A stretch of DNA of 64,000 nt from Persicimonas caeni (GCF_006517175.1 NZ_CP041186.1:3313074-3377073), one strand, 5' to 3'; positions 9,612 through 18,707 are shown, numbered from the stretch's first letter. Program-made: numbers and translations. Notes: a model not told the origin generated them from the letters alone.

Positions 9612-9810
9612 CATGCTCCTCATCTCGAATCGGACACGCCCATTGTGCGCAAAGCCGCCGGTGATTGCTACCCAGACTCGTCACGGAAAGAATTAAACGA
9701 CCGAAAACGTTGATTCGGCAGTGAGACCTGCGTCCGACTGTGTTAAAGTTTCCAATACTTGAAGTAAGAGAAACGGGAGGACGGCCCTTTACTGCTGCAC
9801 TCAGCGTGCC

Positions 9811-11640
9811 ATGAGACCATTAGCCATCGGACCCGAGCGTCTCAAGCCGGCGCTCGCCAAAGCCCAGGAAGTCGTCACCAGCTACTTTGCTCGGCCCCAG
9901 TTCGACCCCGAACACGGCCGTATCGAGGTGGCCGGGGAGCGCTATGTGCTCATGCGCGCCGCCTCCCTGTCGGTCGAGTTTTTCGACGTGATGCGCAACC
10001 TGTACCGCGACGAGGGCGAGACGAAGGCCTTCGCCATCGCCCACGGCGTCCTGTTCGACGTGGCCCACGCCCAGGGACGCGCCGATGCGCGCGCCTTCTG
10101 CGATCGATTCGACCTGGACGACCCCATCGAGCGCTTCGTCGCCGGCCCCGTCCACTTCGCCCAGAGCGGCTGGGCGTCGGTCGAGCTCATCGAAGAGCAT
10201 GTCGAGCCCGACGACCCGACCAACTACCTGATCTTCGATCATCACCACTCCTTCGAGGCCGACGCCTGGCTCGAGGCGCGCGGCGGGACCACCGTGCCGG
10301 TATGCACGATGAACTCGGGCTACTCGTCGGGTTGGGTCTCCGAGAGCGTGGGAACGAACTTGCTGACCACCGAAATCTTGTGTCGGGCGCGCGGCGACGA
10401 ATGCTGCCGGTTCGTCATGGCCGCCCCCGACGTCATCGAAGAGCGCATCGAGCGCTATCTGGAAGACGAACCCAAGATCGCCGAGCGCTCGAGCACCTAC
10501 CGGGTGCCCGGCTTCTTTGTGCGCAAGCGCATCGAGGAGGAGCTTCGCGAGCGCGAGGCGCAGTACCGCGGCGTCTTCGAGGCAGCCACCGACGCCCTGC
10601 TCATCGTAGCGCCCAGCGGCAAGATCATCGGGGTCAACGAGGCCGCCGAGCAGCTCTTTCGCAAGCGACGCGACGAAATCGACGGCACCGACGTCGCCGA
10701 CTTGCTCCCCTTGAGATCCGATTACGAGACCATCACGAAGGTGGTGTCGGCCGGCGATTCTTTCCAGAGCGAACTCGAGATCGAGATCAACGGCGAGCAA
10801 TGCCACGTCGAGGTGCGCGGCTCATCTTACAAGTTCAAGCACAACCACCACGTGCTCCTGAGCGTGCGCGACATCACGCACCAAAAACAGATGCAGGAGC
10901 AGCTCTACCGCGCCGATCGCCTCGCCAGCCTGGGCACCATGGCCGCCGGGGTGGCCCACGAGATCAACAACCCGCTCTCGTTTATCATCAGCAACCTGGA
11001 GGTCATCCTCTGGGACCTGGACAACGACGAAGAACCCGACCTCGAGGACGTGCGCGACGCGGTCCGGCGCGCCAAAAAGGGCGCCGAGCGTGTCGAGCGC
11101 ACGGTTCGCGACCTGACCAACTTCTCGCACGGTGGCCTCGACGACAGCGTCGAGCCGGTCAACGTCAAACGCATGCTCGATCTCGCCGCCCAGATGGTCG
11201 AAAAGACGATCAAGCACAAGGGCGGCGAGCTCATCAAAGACTACGCCAACACCCCGCCGGTGCTGGCCAACGAGGCCCGGCTCAACCAGGTCTTCGTCAA
11301 CCTGCTCCTCAACGCCGCCCAGGCGCTGCCCGAGCGCGCCGAGCCCGACACCAACCGCGTCGAGATCTCCACGCGCGTCGACGACCAAAAGCGCGTCGTC
11401 GTCAGCGTACACGACACCGGCTCGGGCATCCCCGACAAGATCCGCGACCGCATCTTCGACCCCTTCTTTACGACCAAGCCCGTCGACCAGGGCACCGGCA
11501 TCGGCCTGGCGATCTGCCACGAGATCGTCCAGGCCATCGGCGGAGAGATCTCGCTGGAGAGTGAGGTCGGCGAGGGCACCACCTTCGAGGTCGCGCTGCC
11601 GACTCAGGCACAATTCGCGGCGTCAGTTCGCGATATGTGA
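9811..11640 (+). CDS. Sensor histidine kinase with XylR_N/V4R input domain and PAS
   Basis: 609 residues and no membrane segment, so a cytoplasmic sensor. Residues ~1-205 resemble the XylR/DmpR aromatic-effector domain with a V4R module. Cys165, Glu188, Cys191 and Cys199 keep the spacing I recall for the zinc site of the phenol sensor MopR (C155, E178, C181, C189). A PAS domain follows (about 248-360), then a HisKA box with AAGVAHEINNPL (phospho-acceptor His383) and a HATPase_c domain with NLLLNAAQAL (N box), DTGSGIPD (G1) and TGIGLAI (G2). This suggests autophosphorylation controlled by a small aromatic or hydrophobic ligand. No response regulator is adjacent; the nearest is at 63114. No good Shine-Dalgarno precedes the ATG (a GGGAGG lies ~27 bases upstream). 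Confidence 0.9.
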   Translation: MRPLAIGPERLKPALAKAQEVVTSYFARPQFDPEHGRIEVAGERYVLMRAASLSVEFFDVMRNLYRDEGETKAFAIAHGVLFDVAHAQGRADARAFCDRFDLDDPIERFVAGPVHFAQSGWASVELIEEHVEPDDPTNYLIFDHHHSFEADAWLEARGGTTVPVCTMNSGYSSGWVSESVGTNLLTTEILCRARGDECCRFVMAAPDVIEERIERYLEDEPKIAERSSTYRVPGFFVRKRIEEELREREAQYRGVFEAATDALLIVAPSGKIIGVNEAAEQLFRKRRDEIDGTDVADLLPLRSDYETITKVVSAGDSFQSELEIEINGEQCHVEVRGSSYKFKHNHHVLLSVRDITHQKQMQEQLYRADRLASLGTMAAGVAHEINNPLSFIISNLEVILWDLDNDEEPDLEDVRDAVRRAKKGAERVERTVRDLTNFSHGGLDDSVEPVNVKRMLDLAAQMVEKTIKHKGGELIKDYANTPPVLANEARLNQVFVNLLLNAAQALPERAEPDTNRVEISTRVDDQKRVVVSVHDTGSGIPDKIRDRIFDPFFTTKPVDQGTGIGLAICHEIVQAIGGEISLESEVGEGTTFEVALPTQAQFAASVRDM

Positions 11641-11657
11641 GAGAGTGAGTGAAAAAG

Positions 11658-11829
11658 TGAAGGAGTAAAGAAGGAGCAAAGGAGTGAAAAAGTAAAAAAG
11701 TGAAGGAGTAAAGAAGGAGCAAAGGAGTGAAAAAGTAAAAAAGTGAAGGAGTAAAGAAGGAGCAAAGGAGTGAAAAAGTAAAAAAGTGAAGGAGTAAAGA
11801 AGGAGCAAAGGAGTGAAAAAGTAAAAAAG
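11658..11829. repeat. Polypurine tandem array, 43-bp unit, four copies
   Basis: Units begin at 11658, 11701, 11744 and 11787 and are essentially identical. On the plus strand they consist almost wholly of A and G with scattered T (for example GAAGGAGTAAAGAAGGAGC). The array starts 18 bases after the stop of the sensor kinase gene and leads into a palindromic terminator. It cannot be CRISPR because there are no spacers. Confidence 0.9.
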
Positions 11830-11830
11830 C

Positions 11831-11864
11831 AAAAGAGCTCGGGTCGACTGACCGGAGCTCTTTT
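11831..11864. terminator. Bidirectional hairpin terminator between convergent genes
   Basis: The arms AAAAGAGCTC and GAGCTCTTTT enclose a second small stem (GGTC/GACC). The A-run on one side and T-run on the other make it usable in both directions. It lies between the plus-strand kinase (ends 11640) and the minus-strand lipoprotein gene (ends 12010), so it probably ends both transcripts. Confidence 0.75.
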
Positions 11865-12007
11865 ACTTCTTCACTCTTTTACTCTTTTACTCTTTTACTC
11901 TTTCTCTTCTTTGCTCTTTTACTTCTTTGCTCTTTTGCTCTCCCGCTTTTTTGCTCTTTCTCTTCTTTGCTCTTTTGCTCTTTCTCTTCTTTGCTTTTTC
12001 GCTCTCC
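11865..12007. repeat. Polypyrimidine repeat array
   Basis: The plus strand is almost purely T and C, with many irregular copies of short units such as CTCTTTTACTC and CTTTCTCTTCTTTGCTC. It mirrors the polypurine array on the other side of the terminator, so strand purine content flips at the hairpin. It ends at the stop of the next gene. Confidence 0.8.
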
Positions 12008-12009
12008 CG

Positions 12010-13116
12010 CTACCTGTTCGGCGTACTCGCCGCACCCCAGAACCCGATCCCCGAGAACGTGTGCACCAAGGTGCCTGCGCCGGTGTGCTGGTCGATCTCG
12101 ATGAGCTCGCCGTCGTTGGTCAGCCCGTACAGGGTGCCCCAGGCGGCGGTCAGCGCGAAGACGCTGTCGTAGCCGATCTCGCCGACGGCGGTGCCCTGGC
12201 CGCTCTGGCGCGAGACCTGCACGAGCTTGTCGGACTGGCCTTCTTCTTTGGAGGTCAGAAAGAGCGTGTCGCGCTTGTTCACCACGCAGTCGCCGCTCGA
12301 GTAGAAGCTTCCGGTCGTCCCCAGGAGCGTCGCCCGCCCGGTGCGCAGGTCGGCCGAGTACACCTTGTCCTGGGAGGTGATGAAGGCGGTGCCCGTCGAG
12401 TCGATCGCCAGCCCGTTCGGGTCGCCCACGTCCATGCCGAAGTCGCCCTGGAAGACCCAGCCATCAGCCCACTGGTCGAAGCGGTAGACGCCGTCTCGGG
12501 TGATGCCGAACAGCGTGCCGTCCGGGTGGGTGTCCATGTCCTGCAGGTAGAGATCGTCGTTTTGGAACTGAACGGCGCCCAGCGAGGTGGCCGTCTTGGC
12601 GAACGGGTCGATCTCGTAGAGCTCGGGGCCGGCGTGCGCGTAGAAGGTGCACGTGATGTTGTCGTTGACCACGCCCGAGCAGTTGTTGTCGACCGTGTCG
12701 CAAAACTCGTTGTAGTACGGCGAGCGCGCCGGGTCGTTGTCGTCACAGTCGTAGCCGCCGCACGATTCGGCGAGGGCTCCGTCGCGGTCTTTGTCGCACT
12801 CGTCGAGGTCGACGTCGGCCTCCACATCCCCACTCACGTCTTCTTCGGTGACGTCCGGCTCGACGTCCGCGCCTGTGTCGTCGGTCTCGTCGGTGTCCGG
12901 CGTCTCCGTGATGTCGCCGGCGTCGGCCGCGTCGCTCGAGTCGGCGTCCGACTCGCTCAGGGTGCCGCGAGGCACGCACTCATCGTTGACGTGGTCGTAG
13001 AGTTCGTCGCTATCGCAGGAGATCTGGTCATTCGCATCGTCCGAGCAGCCTGCGAGGCTGCAGACGACGAGCGCCGCGATCAAAACAGTCCAATGTCGAG
13101 ACATGCGCCGGTCCAT
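12010..13116 (-). CDS. Lipoprotein with MopE-type metal-binding motif and propeller-like C-terminus
   Basis: An N-terminal signal peptide ends in the lipobox LAGC, so the protein is probably lipid-anchored at the cell surface or in the periplasm. Next comes a ~70-residue Asp/Glu/Thr-rich linker. The motif CGGYDCDDNDP, followed by CDTVDNNCSG, fits the MopE-type putative metal-binding motif common in myxobacterial and Bradymonadales surface proteins. The C-terminal ~210 residues show repeated short strands (YEIDPFAKTATSLGA, then GVYRFDQWADGW) typical of a beta-propeller or SMP-30-like fold. The ATG at 13116 is used; ATG 13104 is also possible, and neither has a strong ribosome site. The ligand and function are unknown. 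The gene ends at the polypyrimidine array. Confidence 0.75.
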   Translation of the reverse strand: MDRRMSRHWTVLIAALVVCSLAGCSDDANDQISCDSDELYDHVNDECVPRGTLSESDADSSDAADAGDITETPDTDETDDTGADVEPDVTEEDVSGDVEADVDLDECDKDRDGALAESCGGYDCDDNDPARSPYYNEFCDTVDNNCSGVVNDNITCTFYAHAGPELYEIDPFAKTATSLGAVQFQNDDLYLQDMDTHPDGTLFGITRDGVYRFDQWADGWVFQGDFGMDVGDPNGLAIDSTGTAFITSQDKVYSADLRTGRATLLGTTGSFYSSGDCVVNKRDTLFLTSKEEGQSDKLVQVSRQSGQGTAVGEIGYDSVFALTAAWGTLYGLTNDGELIEIDQHTGAGTLVHTFSGIGFWGAASTPNR

Positions 13117-13268
13117 CAAAGAGAATCACTGTGTCACGACGGGCACATACGTGCGTCCGTCGGTCCCCATTGATAGTGACCGAACGAGGCGAGTGCAAAC
13201 GTGAATTCGAGGTTTCTTGCCGGAGGAGGTGACGCTGCGGAAACAATCGCCGCGAGATCACCCCACCA

Positions 13269-14789
13269 CTAGCTGAGAATCAGGTAGAGGCCCACGCCGG
13301 CGAGTGACAGGAGCAGCGTAAAGGCGACCAGCGGCGCGCGTCGGGCCCACCCGCCGCGGCCGAGCGGCTCGACGGCGACGGCCCACTGGTGGGCGAGCCA
13401 ACGGCGCCAATGCTGGGCGCGACCCACAGCAGTCGCCTGGCTGTCGTCGAACTGGCGGTCGTCAAACTCAGAGGGCGCTTGGGCGCGGTGGCGCGGAAAC
13501 GACATGCGCGGAAACGTTTCGGCCTCGCCGACCTCGCGTAGCGGGTGAGTCACACGCATACCCGGCGCTCGGCTCCCCTCGTCCGACGCATCGCGCCCGC
13601 GCAGGCGCCGGCCGGGCGGCCCGGGCGACGGGTCGGCTTTGGGTTGTCGGTGGGGCATCGGGATCGGCGGCGGTGTCAGCGGGAACACCGACGACGCCTC
13701 CTCGCGCTGCGAAAAGCTGCCTGCAGAAGATTGCGAGAAGGCCTCGGGCTCTGCGTCATCGGCGTCCGAGTCGTCGCCGCCGTCGCCGCCGTCGCGGTCG
13801 GAGCGACGGCCGCGGCGCTGCTTTTTGAGCAAGCGCGCCAGCAGATCGGGCGACATCGGCTCGTCTTCGGGCTCGAGGTCGCTCGGGTCGAGTCGAAAGT
13901 ACGACGCGGTCGTGTCGGAGGCCTGCTCGAGGGCGTCGTAGAACGCGTCGGCGTCGGGAAAGCGGTTGTCCGGATGCTTGCTGACCGCCTTCAAGAGCAC
14001 CTTGCCCAGCGACGTCCACGCCAGCTTGGCCGGCAGACGCACGCTGGTATGGATCTGGCGGTAGAGCACCTGGGCCAACGAGTCGCCCCGGAAGACCTGC
14101 TCGCCGGTGAGCATCTCGATGAGGATCAACCCCACCGCGTACACGTCGGTGGGCTTGCCCGAGACCTGCTTGACCAGCGTCTCGGGGGCCAGGTAGGCGG
14201 CGGTGCCGCAGATCTCGGCCTCGCGGTCGTCGTCCTCCTCGTCGTCCTGCGGCAGCGAGTCGAGGCTCGAGGCGAGCCCGTAGTCCAAGATCTTGACCTG
14301 CTGGCCGCCGTGGCGCCGCGGCAACAAGAAGACGTTGCGCGGCTTGAGGTTGCGGTGCACGAAGTTTTGGTCGTGCGCCTCCCCCAGTCCGTCCAGCATC
14401 TGCATGCCGATGTCGATGACCCAGCCCACCGGATACGGCGCGCCGCGCTCGATGATCGTCTGCAGCGTGGCGCCGTACAGAAGCTCGCTGACCAGATACA
14501 GCGAGCCGGCGGCCTGGCCGAAATCGTACAGCCGGCAGTTGTTGGGATGGTGAAGGGCCTGGGCCTGGTGAACGCGCTGGATGAGCCGGCGCCGGATCGT
14601 CGGATGGTTCGAGATCTCGGGACGCAACAGCTTGACGGCGAATTCTCCGCCCATGGTGATGTGCTGGGCCCGCATCACGGTGCCCAGCGCTCCGTGACCG
14701 ATGACTGATTCCAGGCGATACCGTCCTCCAATCAGATCACCGACCCCGGGCATGTTCTCGACATGCTCGCTCGGGTCGTGCGGCATCAT
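13269..14789 (-). CDS. Ser/Thr kinase-like protein, probable pseudokinase, with C-terminal membrane segment
   Basis: The kinase fold is clear over residues ~24-300: glycine loop GHGALGTV (31-38), lysine in FAVKLL (Lys53), CGTAAYLAPE in the activation segment, and DVYAVGLILIEMLTG. However, the HRD motif reads HRN, replacing the catalytic Asp with Asn147; DFG reads DYG (169-171), which keeps the metal Asp; and the usual helix-C Glu position appears to be Arg72. This suggests weak or no phosphotransfer and a scaffolding or allosteric role. A long charged, Pro/Ser-rich linker follows, then one hydrophobic segment (LVAFTLLLSLAGVGLYLIL) at the very C-terminus, so the kinase-like domain would sit in the cytoplasm. 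The start is one of two adjacent ATGs (14789, 14786). No partner gene is adjacent. Confidence 0.85.
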   Translation of the reverse strand: MMPHDPSEHVENMPGVGDLIGGRYRLESVIGHGALGTVMRAQHITMGGEFAVKLLRPEISNHPTIRRRLIQRVHQAQALHHPNNCRLYDFGQAAGSLYLVSELLYGATLQTIIERGAPYPVGWVIDIGMQMLDGLGEAHDQNFVHRNLKPRNVFLLPRRHGGQQVKILDYGLASSLDSLPQDDEEDDDREAEICGTAAYLAPETLVKQVSGKPTDVYAVGLILIEMLTGEQVFRGDSLAQVLYRQIHTSVRLPAKLAWTSLGKVLLKAVSKHPDNRFPDADAFYDALEQASDTTASYFRLDPSDLEPEDEPMSPDLLARLLKKQRRGRRSDRDGGDGGDDSDADDAEPEAFSQSSAGSFSQREEASSVFPLTPPPIPMPHRQPKADPSPGPPGRRLRGRDASDEGSRAPGMRVTHPLREVGEAETFPRMSFPRHRAQAPSEFDDRQFDDSQATAVGRAQHWRRWLAHQWAVAVEPLGRGGWARRAPLVAFTLLLSLAGVGLYLILS

Positions 14790-14935
14790 GTAGTCAACCG
14801 TGTGTAGATGTCCGCCAGGTGGTAAGCCCCCGAATTGCGGACAAGATGTGGTGAAAAGCTCCCCTATAGCACCGCCCCACGCGGTGCCTTGCTTCTCCTT
14901 TCAAGTTAAACACGGTTTGGGGATGAGATAGGGTG

Positions 14936-15090
14936 GCCTTGCAGAGCTGGAACGCCCTCTATTTGGGCAGTTAAGGATTTGGGGGCTGCGAGTTGCTTCG
15001 TGATTCTGACTCGTAACCCTCGAATCTGAACCACTCGGCGATACGCAGCCCCTAAATCCTTATTTGCTCAAATAGAAGGCGTTGCGCGAT
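14936..15090. repeat. Long inverted repeat, 40-bp arms, GGCCTTGCAG at left end
   Basis: The arms 14951-14990 and 15044-15083 are inverted copies matching at about 35 of 40 positions (shared core AAGGATTTnGGGGCTGCG). The ~50-bp centre is unrelated. Just after it, CCTAGGCCTC occurs twice within 30 bases. The element fills the space between the pseudokinase promoter side and the end of cysS, and has no coding potential. It may form a very stable hairpin in any read-through transcript. Confidence 0.75.
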
Positions 15091-15120
15091 CCTAGGCCTC
15101 ACTTAGACCCTAGGCCTCTC

Positions 15121-16662
15121 TTACTTGAACCGCCAGCTCGTCCCTTCGGCCCGATCCATGATCTCGACGTCCATCGCCGCCAATTCGTCGCGGATGGCGT
15201 CGGCGCGGTCCCAATCCTTGTTGGCGCGCGCCTCTTTGCGCTCGGCGATCTTCTGGTCGATGTCGGCCGGGTCGATGTCGAGCGCGGCGGCCTTGAGGTC
15301 GCGGATCTCGAGCAGCGCGTCCATCGGCTCGCGGCCGAGCACGCCGAGCACGCCGCCGGCGTGGCGCATCAGCTTGCCGACGTTGTAGAGCGTCCAGGCC
15401 ACGTCCGCGCCCGGCTTCTTGTTCGACTGGGTCAGCTCGTTGCCCACCTTGGCGACCTCGCCGAGCACGGCGATGGCCCGCGGGGTGTTGAAGTCGTCGG
15501 CCAGCGCCCCTTCGAAGCGGGCGTGGAAGCCGTCGAGCACCTCGTCGGTCCCCTCGACCCAGTTGGCCTCCGCCGGCGGGTTGTCCATCGAGAACTCCGC
15601 GCGCGCCAGGGCATCGTCGATGCGCTTGAGCGTGGTGTAGTAGTACTCGACGCGGTCGGTCGCCTCCTCGAGGTTCTCCAGCGAGTAGGTGATCGGCTTG
15701 CGGTAGTGGGTGGTGTGGAAGAAGTAGCGCACCGCCTCCGGGTGGAACCCCTGGAGCACGTCGCGCGTGGTCCAGAAGTTGCCCAGCGATTTGGACATCT
15801 TGCGCTCGATCTTCTCGCCGTCGTCGGTCGTCTCCGAGACGTTGACCATGCCCACGTGCATCCAGCTCTTGGCGAACTCTTGGCCGGTGGCCCCTTCGGA
15901 CTGGGCGATCTCGTTTTCGTGGTGCGGGAACACCAGGTCGCGCCCGCCGCCGTGGATGTCGAAGGTCGCCCCCAGGTAGGTCGTGCTCATCGCCGAGCAC
16001 TCGATATGCCAGCCCGGACGGCCCTGGCCCCAGGGCGACTCCCAGCTCGGCTCGCCCTCTTTGGACTTCTTCCACAGCGTGAAGTCGAAGGGATGCTCCT
16101 TTTTGTCGGCGGCCTGCGCCTCGACGCGCCCCGAGCGACCCGACTCCATGTCCTCGAGCTTGCGGTGCGACAGCTTGCCGTACCCGTCGAATTTCTCGAC
16201 CCGGTAGTACACGTCGCCGTCGGACTCGTAGGCGTAGCCGTTGTCGACCAGCTTCTCGACCATGTCGATGATGGCGTCGATGTGGGTCGAAACCTTCGGC
16301 TCCTCGTCGGCGTGGGCCACGCCCAGCGCGCCCATGTCGCGGTCGAGCTCTTCGATGAAGTTCTGGGCCAGCTCCAGCGGGTCTTTGCCCACCTCGTTGG
16401 CCCGCTCGATGATCTTGTCGTCCACGTCGGTGTGGTTGCGCACGTAGGTCACGTCGTAGCCCACGTGGCGCAAAAAGCGCTGGACGACGTCGAACACCAC
16501 GAACACCCGCGCGTGGCCGATGTGGGTCAGGTCGTAGACCGTCACACCACACACATACATCCCCACTTTGCCCGGCTCGATGGGCTCGAGCACTTTCTTG
16601 TCACCCGAGAGGGTGTCGAAAATTTTGATCTCGCGAAGCTCTGTGGCGGTGTCCGCTGCCAT
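15121..16662 (-). CDS. cysS: Cysteinyl-tRNA synthetase
   Basis: Class I aminoacyl-tRNA synthetase that charges tRNA-Cys. The HIGH signature is at residues 47-50 (LTHIGHARV), preceded by CGVTVYD with the first zinc-ligand Cys. The zinc site continues with WHIECSAM and [10 protein letters not shown], and the KMSKS loop appears as [13 protein letters not shown]-type helical C-terminal part follows. The protein has 513 residues, slightly longer than the usual ~460-480, because of charged insertions. The start [15 protein letters not shown] is the only sensible one, with the conserved core beginning at IKIFDTLSG. Both neighbours are separated by long repeat-bearing gaps, so it is probably a single-gene transcript. 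Confidence 0.97.
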   Translation of the reverse strand: MAADTATELREIKIFDTLSGDKKVLEPIEPGKVGMYVCGVTVYDLTHIGHARVFVVFDVVQRFLRHVGYDVTYVRNHTDVDDKIIERANEVGKDPLELAQNFIEELDRDMGALGVAHADEEPKVSTHIDAIIDMVEKLVDNGYAYESDGDVYYRVEKFDGYGKLSHRKLEDMESGRSGRVEAQAADKKEHPFDFTLWKKSKEGEPSWESPWGQGRPGWHIECSAMSTTYLGATFDIHGGGRDLVFPHHENEIAQSEGATGQEFAKSWMHVGMVNVSETTDDGEKIERKMSKSLGNFWTTRDVLQGFHPEAVRYFFHTTHYRKPITYSLENLEEATDRVEYYYTTLKRIDDALARAEFSMDNPPAEANWVEGTDEVLDGFHARFEGALADDFNTPRAIAVLGEVAKVGNELTQSNKKPGADVAWTLYNVGKLMRHAGGVLGVLGREPMDALLEIRDLKAAALDIDPADIDQKIAERKEARANKDWDRADAIRDELAAMDVEIMDRAEGTSWRFK

Positions 16663-16784
16663 GTTGTGCGCCTATTCGTTGCGTTTGGGTTATCGTCGAA
16701 AACGTATCTAACACCACTGTCCCCACGGCGCAAATCGTGTCGAACCGCTGGAATTGTGCCAAGAGATACTATGTTTGTTAGATA

Positions 16785-16871
16785 GAGCCCGGTGACGGTG
16801 GAGCGCCAATCCCCCCACATCGTAGTCCAGCTGGCGTTCGCATGGACTCACATACGTCACTGGGCTTTTTT
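16785..16871 (+). other. Long hairpin ending in a T-run, possible small RNA or orphan terminator
   Basis: AGCCCGGTGACG at the left pairs with CGTCACTGGGCT at the right (11 of 12), with GGCGTTCGCATGGACT and GCGCCAAT inside able to extend the structure; TTTTTT follows directly. No plus-strand gene ends here, because the gene to the left is transcribed the other way. A short transcript starting just upstream (AT-rich stretch ATACTATGTTTGTTAGATA) would end here. No promoter is certain. Confidence 0.35.
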
Positions 16872-16917
16872 ACGTTCTTGCAATGACGTCGCCCTCGCCA
16901 CCCCCGAGGGTGCGCTA

Positions 16918-16943
16918 ATCAAAGCGCCGAGGGGCGCTTTGAT
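16918..16943. repeat. Perfect 11-bp inverted repeat
   Basis: ATCAAAGCGCC-GAGG-GGCGCTTTGAT is a perfect stem with a 4-base loop. It sits in a 557-base gap (16663-17219) that also holds an outer inverted repeat (GCTTACCCCCGGTCA at 16948 against TCACCGGGGGTAAGC at 17075) and a 17-bp direct repeat. No gene was seen in the gap. Confidence 0.7.
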
Positions 16944-17043
16944 GAGGCTTACCCCCGGTCACCAGCGAGTCTTCGCGCAAGCGACCGCAAGGGCAATTCG
17001 CTCTTCCAGTCAGGCGACCTGAGTTGCGACGAGCGCAGTCGAG

Positions 17044-17079
17044 CAATCAATCTCGTCACCAACAATCAATCTCGTCACC
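17044..17079. repeat. Direct repeat of 17 bp upstream of trhO
   Basis: CAATCAATCTCGTCACC occurs at 17044-17060 and again at 17063-17079. The second copy runs into the right arm of a larger inverted repeat. An operator role is possible but unproven, since the trhO start is 140 bases away. Confidence 0.6.
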
Positions 17080-17219
17080 GGGGGTAAGCACAGTCGTGCG
17101 CGCCTCGCGCGCTCGACGAAGCGCACCCACGGAAGGGTCGCAGCTCGACACACCCCCAACCTTGATTTATACCACCACCATCAGGCAACCCACGCCCACC
17201 CAAGCAGTAAGCCCCAACC

Positions 17220-18038
17220 ATGCAAGACCAAGAACGAACGACGAACCTCGCCTTCTACAAGTTCACGCCCATCGCCGACCCGGCCGCGCTGCGCGACGAG
17301 CTCCAGGAGCTGTGTGAGTCACTGGGCATCAAGGGCACGATCCTGCTCGCCCACGAGGGCATCAACGCCATGCTCGCCGGCTCGCCCGAGGCGTGTGAGC
17401 GGCTCGAGGGGGCGATCACGGCCGTCGACGACATCGGCGAGCTGTGGTTCAAGCGGTCTGAATCGCGCGAGGTGCCGTTCGGCAAGCTGGTGGTCAAGGT
17501 CAAGCCCGAGATCGTGACCATGCGCGTCGACGGGGTCGATGCGTGCGCGGCCACCGGCAAGCAGCTGCCGCCGGAGACGTTTCGCGACTGGCTGCGCGGC
17601 GGCGAAGAGATGATCGTCATCGACACTCGCAACGACTACGAGTACGACCTCGGCACCTTCCGCGGTGCCATCAACCCGAACACCGCCGCCTTCCATGAGT
17701 TCCCCGAGTACGTCGAGCAACGAAGGGACGAGCTGCAGGACACGAAGGTCGTGATGTTCTGCACCGGCGGCATCCGCTGCGAGAAGGCCACGAGCTGGAT
17801 GCTCGACGAGGGCCTGGGCGACGTCTACCAACTCGAGGGCGGCGTCCTGAACTACTTCGAGCGCATCGAAGACGCCGACAAGGACTGGCAGGGCGAGCTC
17901 TTCGTCTTCGACGGCCGCGTCGCCGTCGACACGCGCCTCGCGGAGACCGATACGGTCTTGTGCGACGAGTGCGGCGCGCCGGTCCGAGGCGGAGTCGAGC
18001 CGGTGTGCGGGTGCGCGGGGCGAGCGAAGGACGAATAA
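17220..18038 (+). CDS. trhO: tRNA uridine(34) hydroxylase TrhO (rhodanese family)
   Basis: TrhO (formerly YceA) makes 5-hydroxyuridine at the wobble position of certain tRNAs using oxygen, in parallel with the prephenate-dependent TrhP route. The N-terminal ~100 residues form the family's acylphosphatase-like domain (GIKGTILLAHEGINAML). The rhodanese domain follows (VIDTRNDYEYDLGTFRGA) with the active-site loop CTGGIRCEKA, in which Cys181 and Cys187 are both kept. A C-terminal Cys-rich tail (CDECGAP, CGCAG) looks like a small zinc knuckle. The length of 272 residues is a little short for the family. The ATG at 17220 follows a C-rich leader without a clear Shine-Dalgarno. It is flanked on both sides by repeat-rich non-coding DNA, so it is probably transcribed alone. 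Confidence 0.95.
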   Translation: MQDQERTTNLAFYKFTPIADPAALRDELQELCESLGIKGTILLAHEGINAMLAGSPEACERLEGAITAVDDIGELWFKRSESREVPFGKLVVKVKPEIVTMRVDGVDACAATGKQLPPETFRDWLRGGEEMIVIDTRNDYEYDLGTFRGAINPNTAAFHEFPEYVEQRRDELQDTKVVMFCTGGIRCEKATSWMLDEGLGDVYQLEGGVLNYFERIEDADKDWQGELFVFDGRVAVDTRLAETDTVLCDECGAPVRGGVEPVCGCAGRAKDE

Positions 18039-18092
18039 CTTCGGCAAATCTCGCCGACTGACCGCCGGCGCTCGTCGACGCCCGACTTTGCT

Positions 18093-18255
18093 GGACCTCG
18101 AGGCTCATCTGAGACCCCCTCGATGGGTGTCGGACGGACCTCGAGGCTCGTCTGAGCCCCCCTCGATGGGTGTCGGACGGACCTCGAGGCTCGTCTGAGC
18201 CCCCCCTCGATGGGTGTCTGACGGAGCCCGAGGCTCACCGACCCCCCATCGAAGG
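18093..18255. repeat. Tandem 43-bp repeat, nearly four copies
   Basis: Units start at 18093, 18136, 18179 and 18223 with core GACCTCGAGGCTCGTCTGAG followed by CCCCCTCGATGGGTGTC. The last copy is decayed. It starts 55 bases after the trhO stop codon. The sequence differs from the 43-bp polypurine unit at 11658 although the period is equal. Confidence 0.85.
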
Positions 18256-18425
18256 GCACTCGAACGCGAGCGCAGCCCACCCAAATACCCCTCGGAGGGT
18301 CTTTTTCGGACGAGTTGGTTCACCAAACACCCCTCGACCGGCAATTTTTCGACATTTTGGCCCGAGAAAATGCCTCGGCACGGCAGTTTTTGGACGAGGA
18401 GGCTCGAAAAAATGCCGTCGAAGGG

Positions 18426-18618
18426 GTCTCAGCTGAGCCACGAGGCCCAAGAAAATGCCATCGATCGGCAGTCAGACGGCGCGCGCAAGCGTTTGACACC
18501 CGTTGACCCCGTCTCGGCTGAGCCACGAGGTCCAAGAGAATGCCATCGACCGGCAGTCAGACGGCGCGCGCAAGCGTTTGACATCCGTTGACCCCGTCTC
18601 GGCTGAGCCACGAGGTCC
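18426..18618. repeat. Tandem 85-bp repeat, about 2.3 copies
   Basis: Units start at 18426, 18511 and 18596 (partial); they share GTCTCGGCTGAGCCACGAGG, AATGCCATCGA and GGCAGTCAGACGGCGCGCGC. Decayed pieces (GAAAATGCC) extend left to about 18360. Frames through it are open only because of base composition. Confidence 0.8.
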
Positions 18619-18707
18619 ATCCGTCGACCATCGACTCCTATTTTTACGCGCGTCAACTCACGGTCGCGGGGCCGGTCACGGTCACGTTCACGGTCGCGGG
18701 GCCGGGT

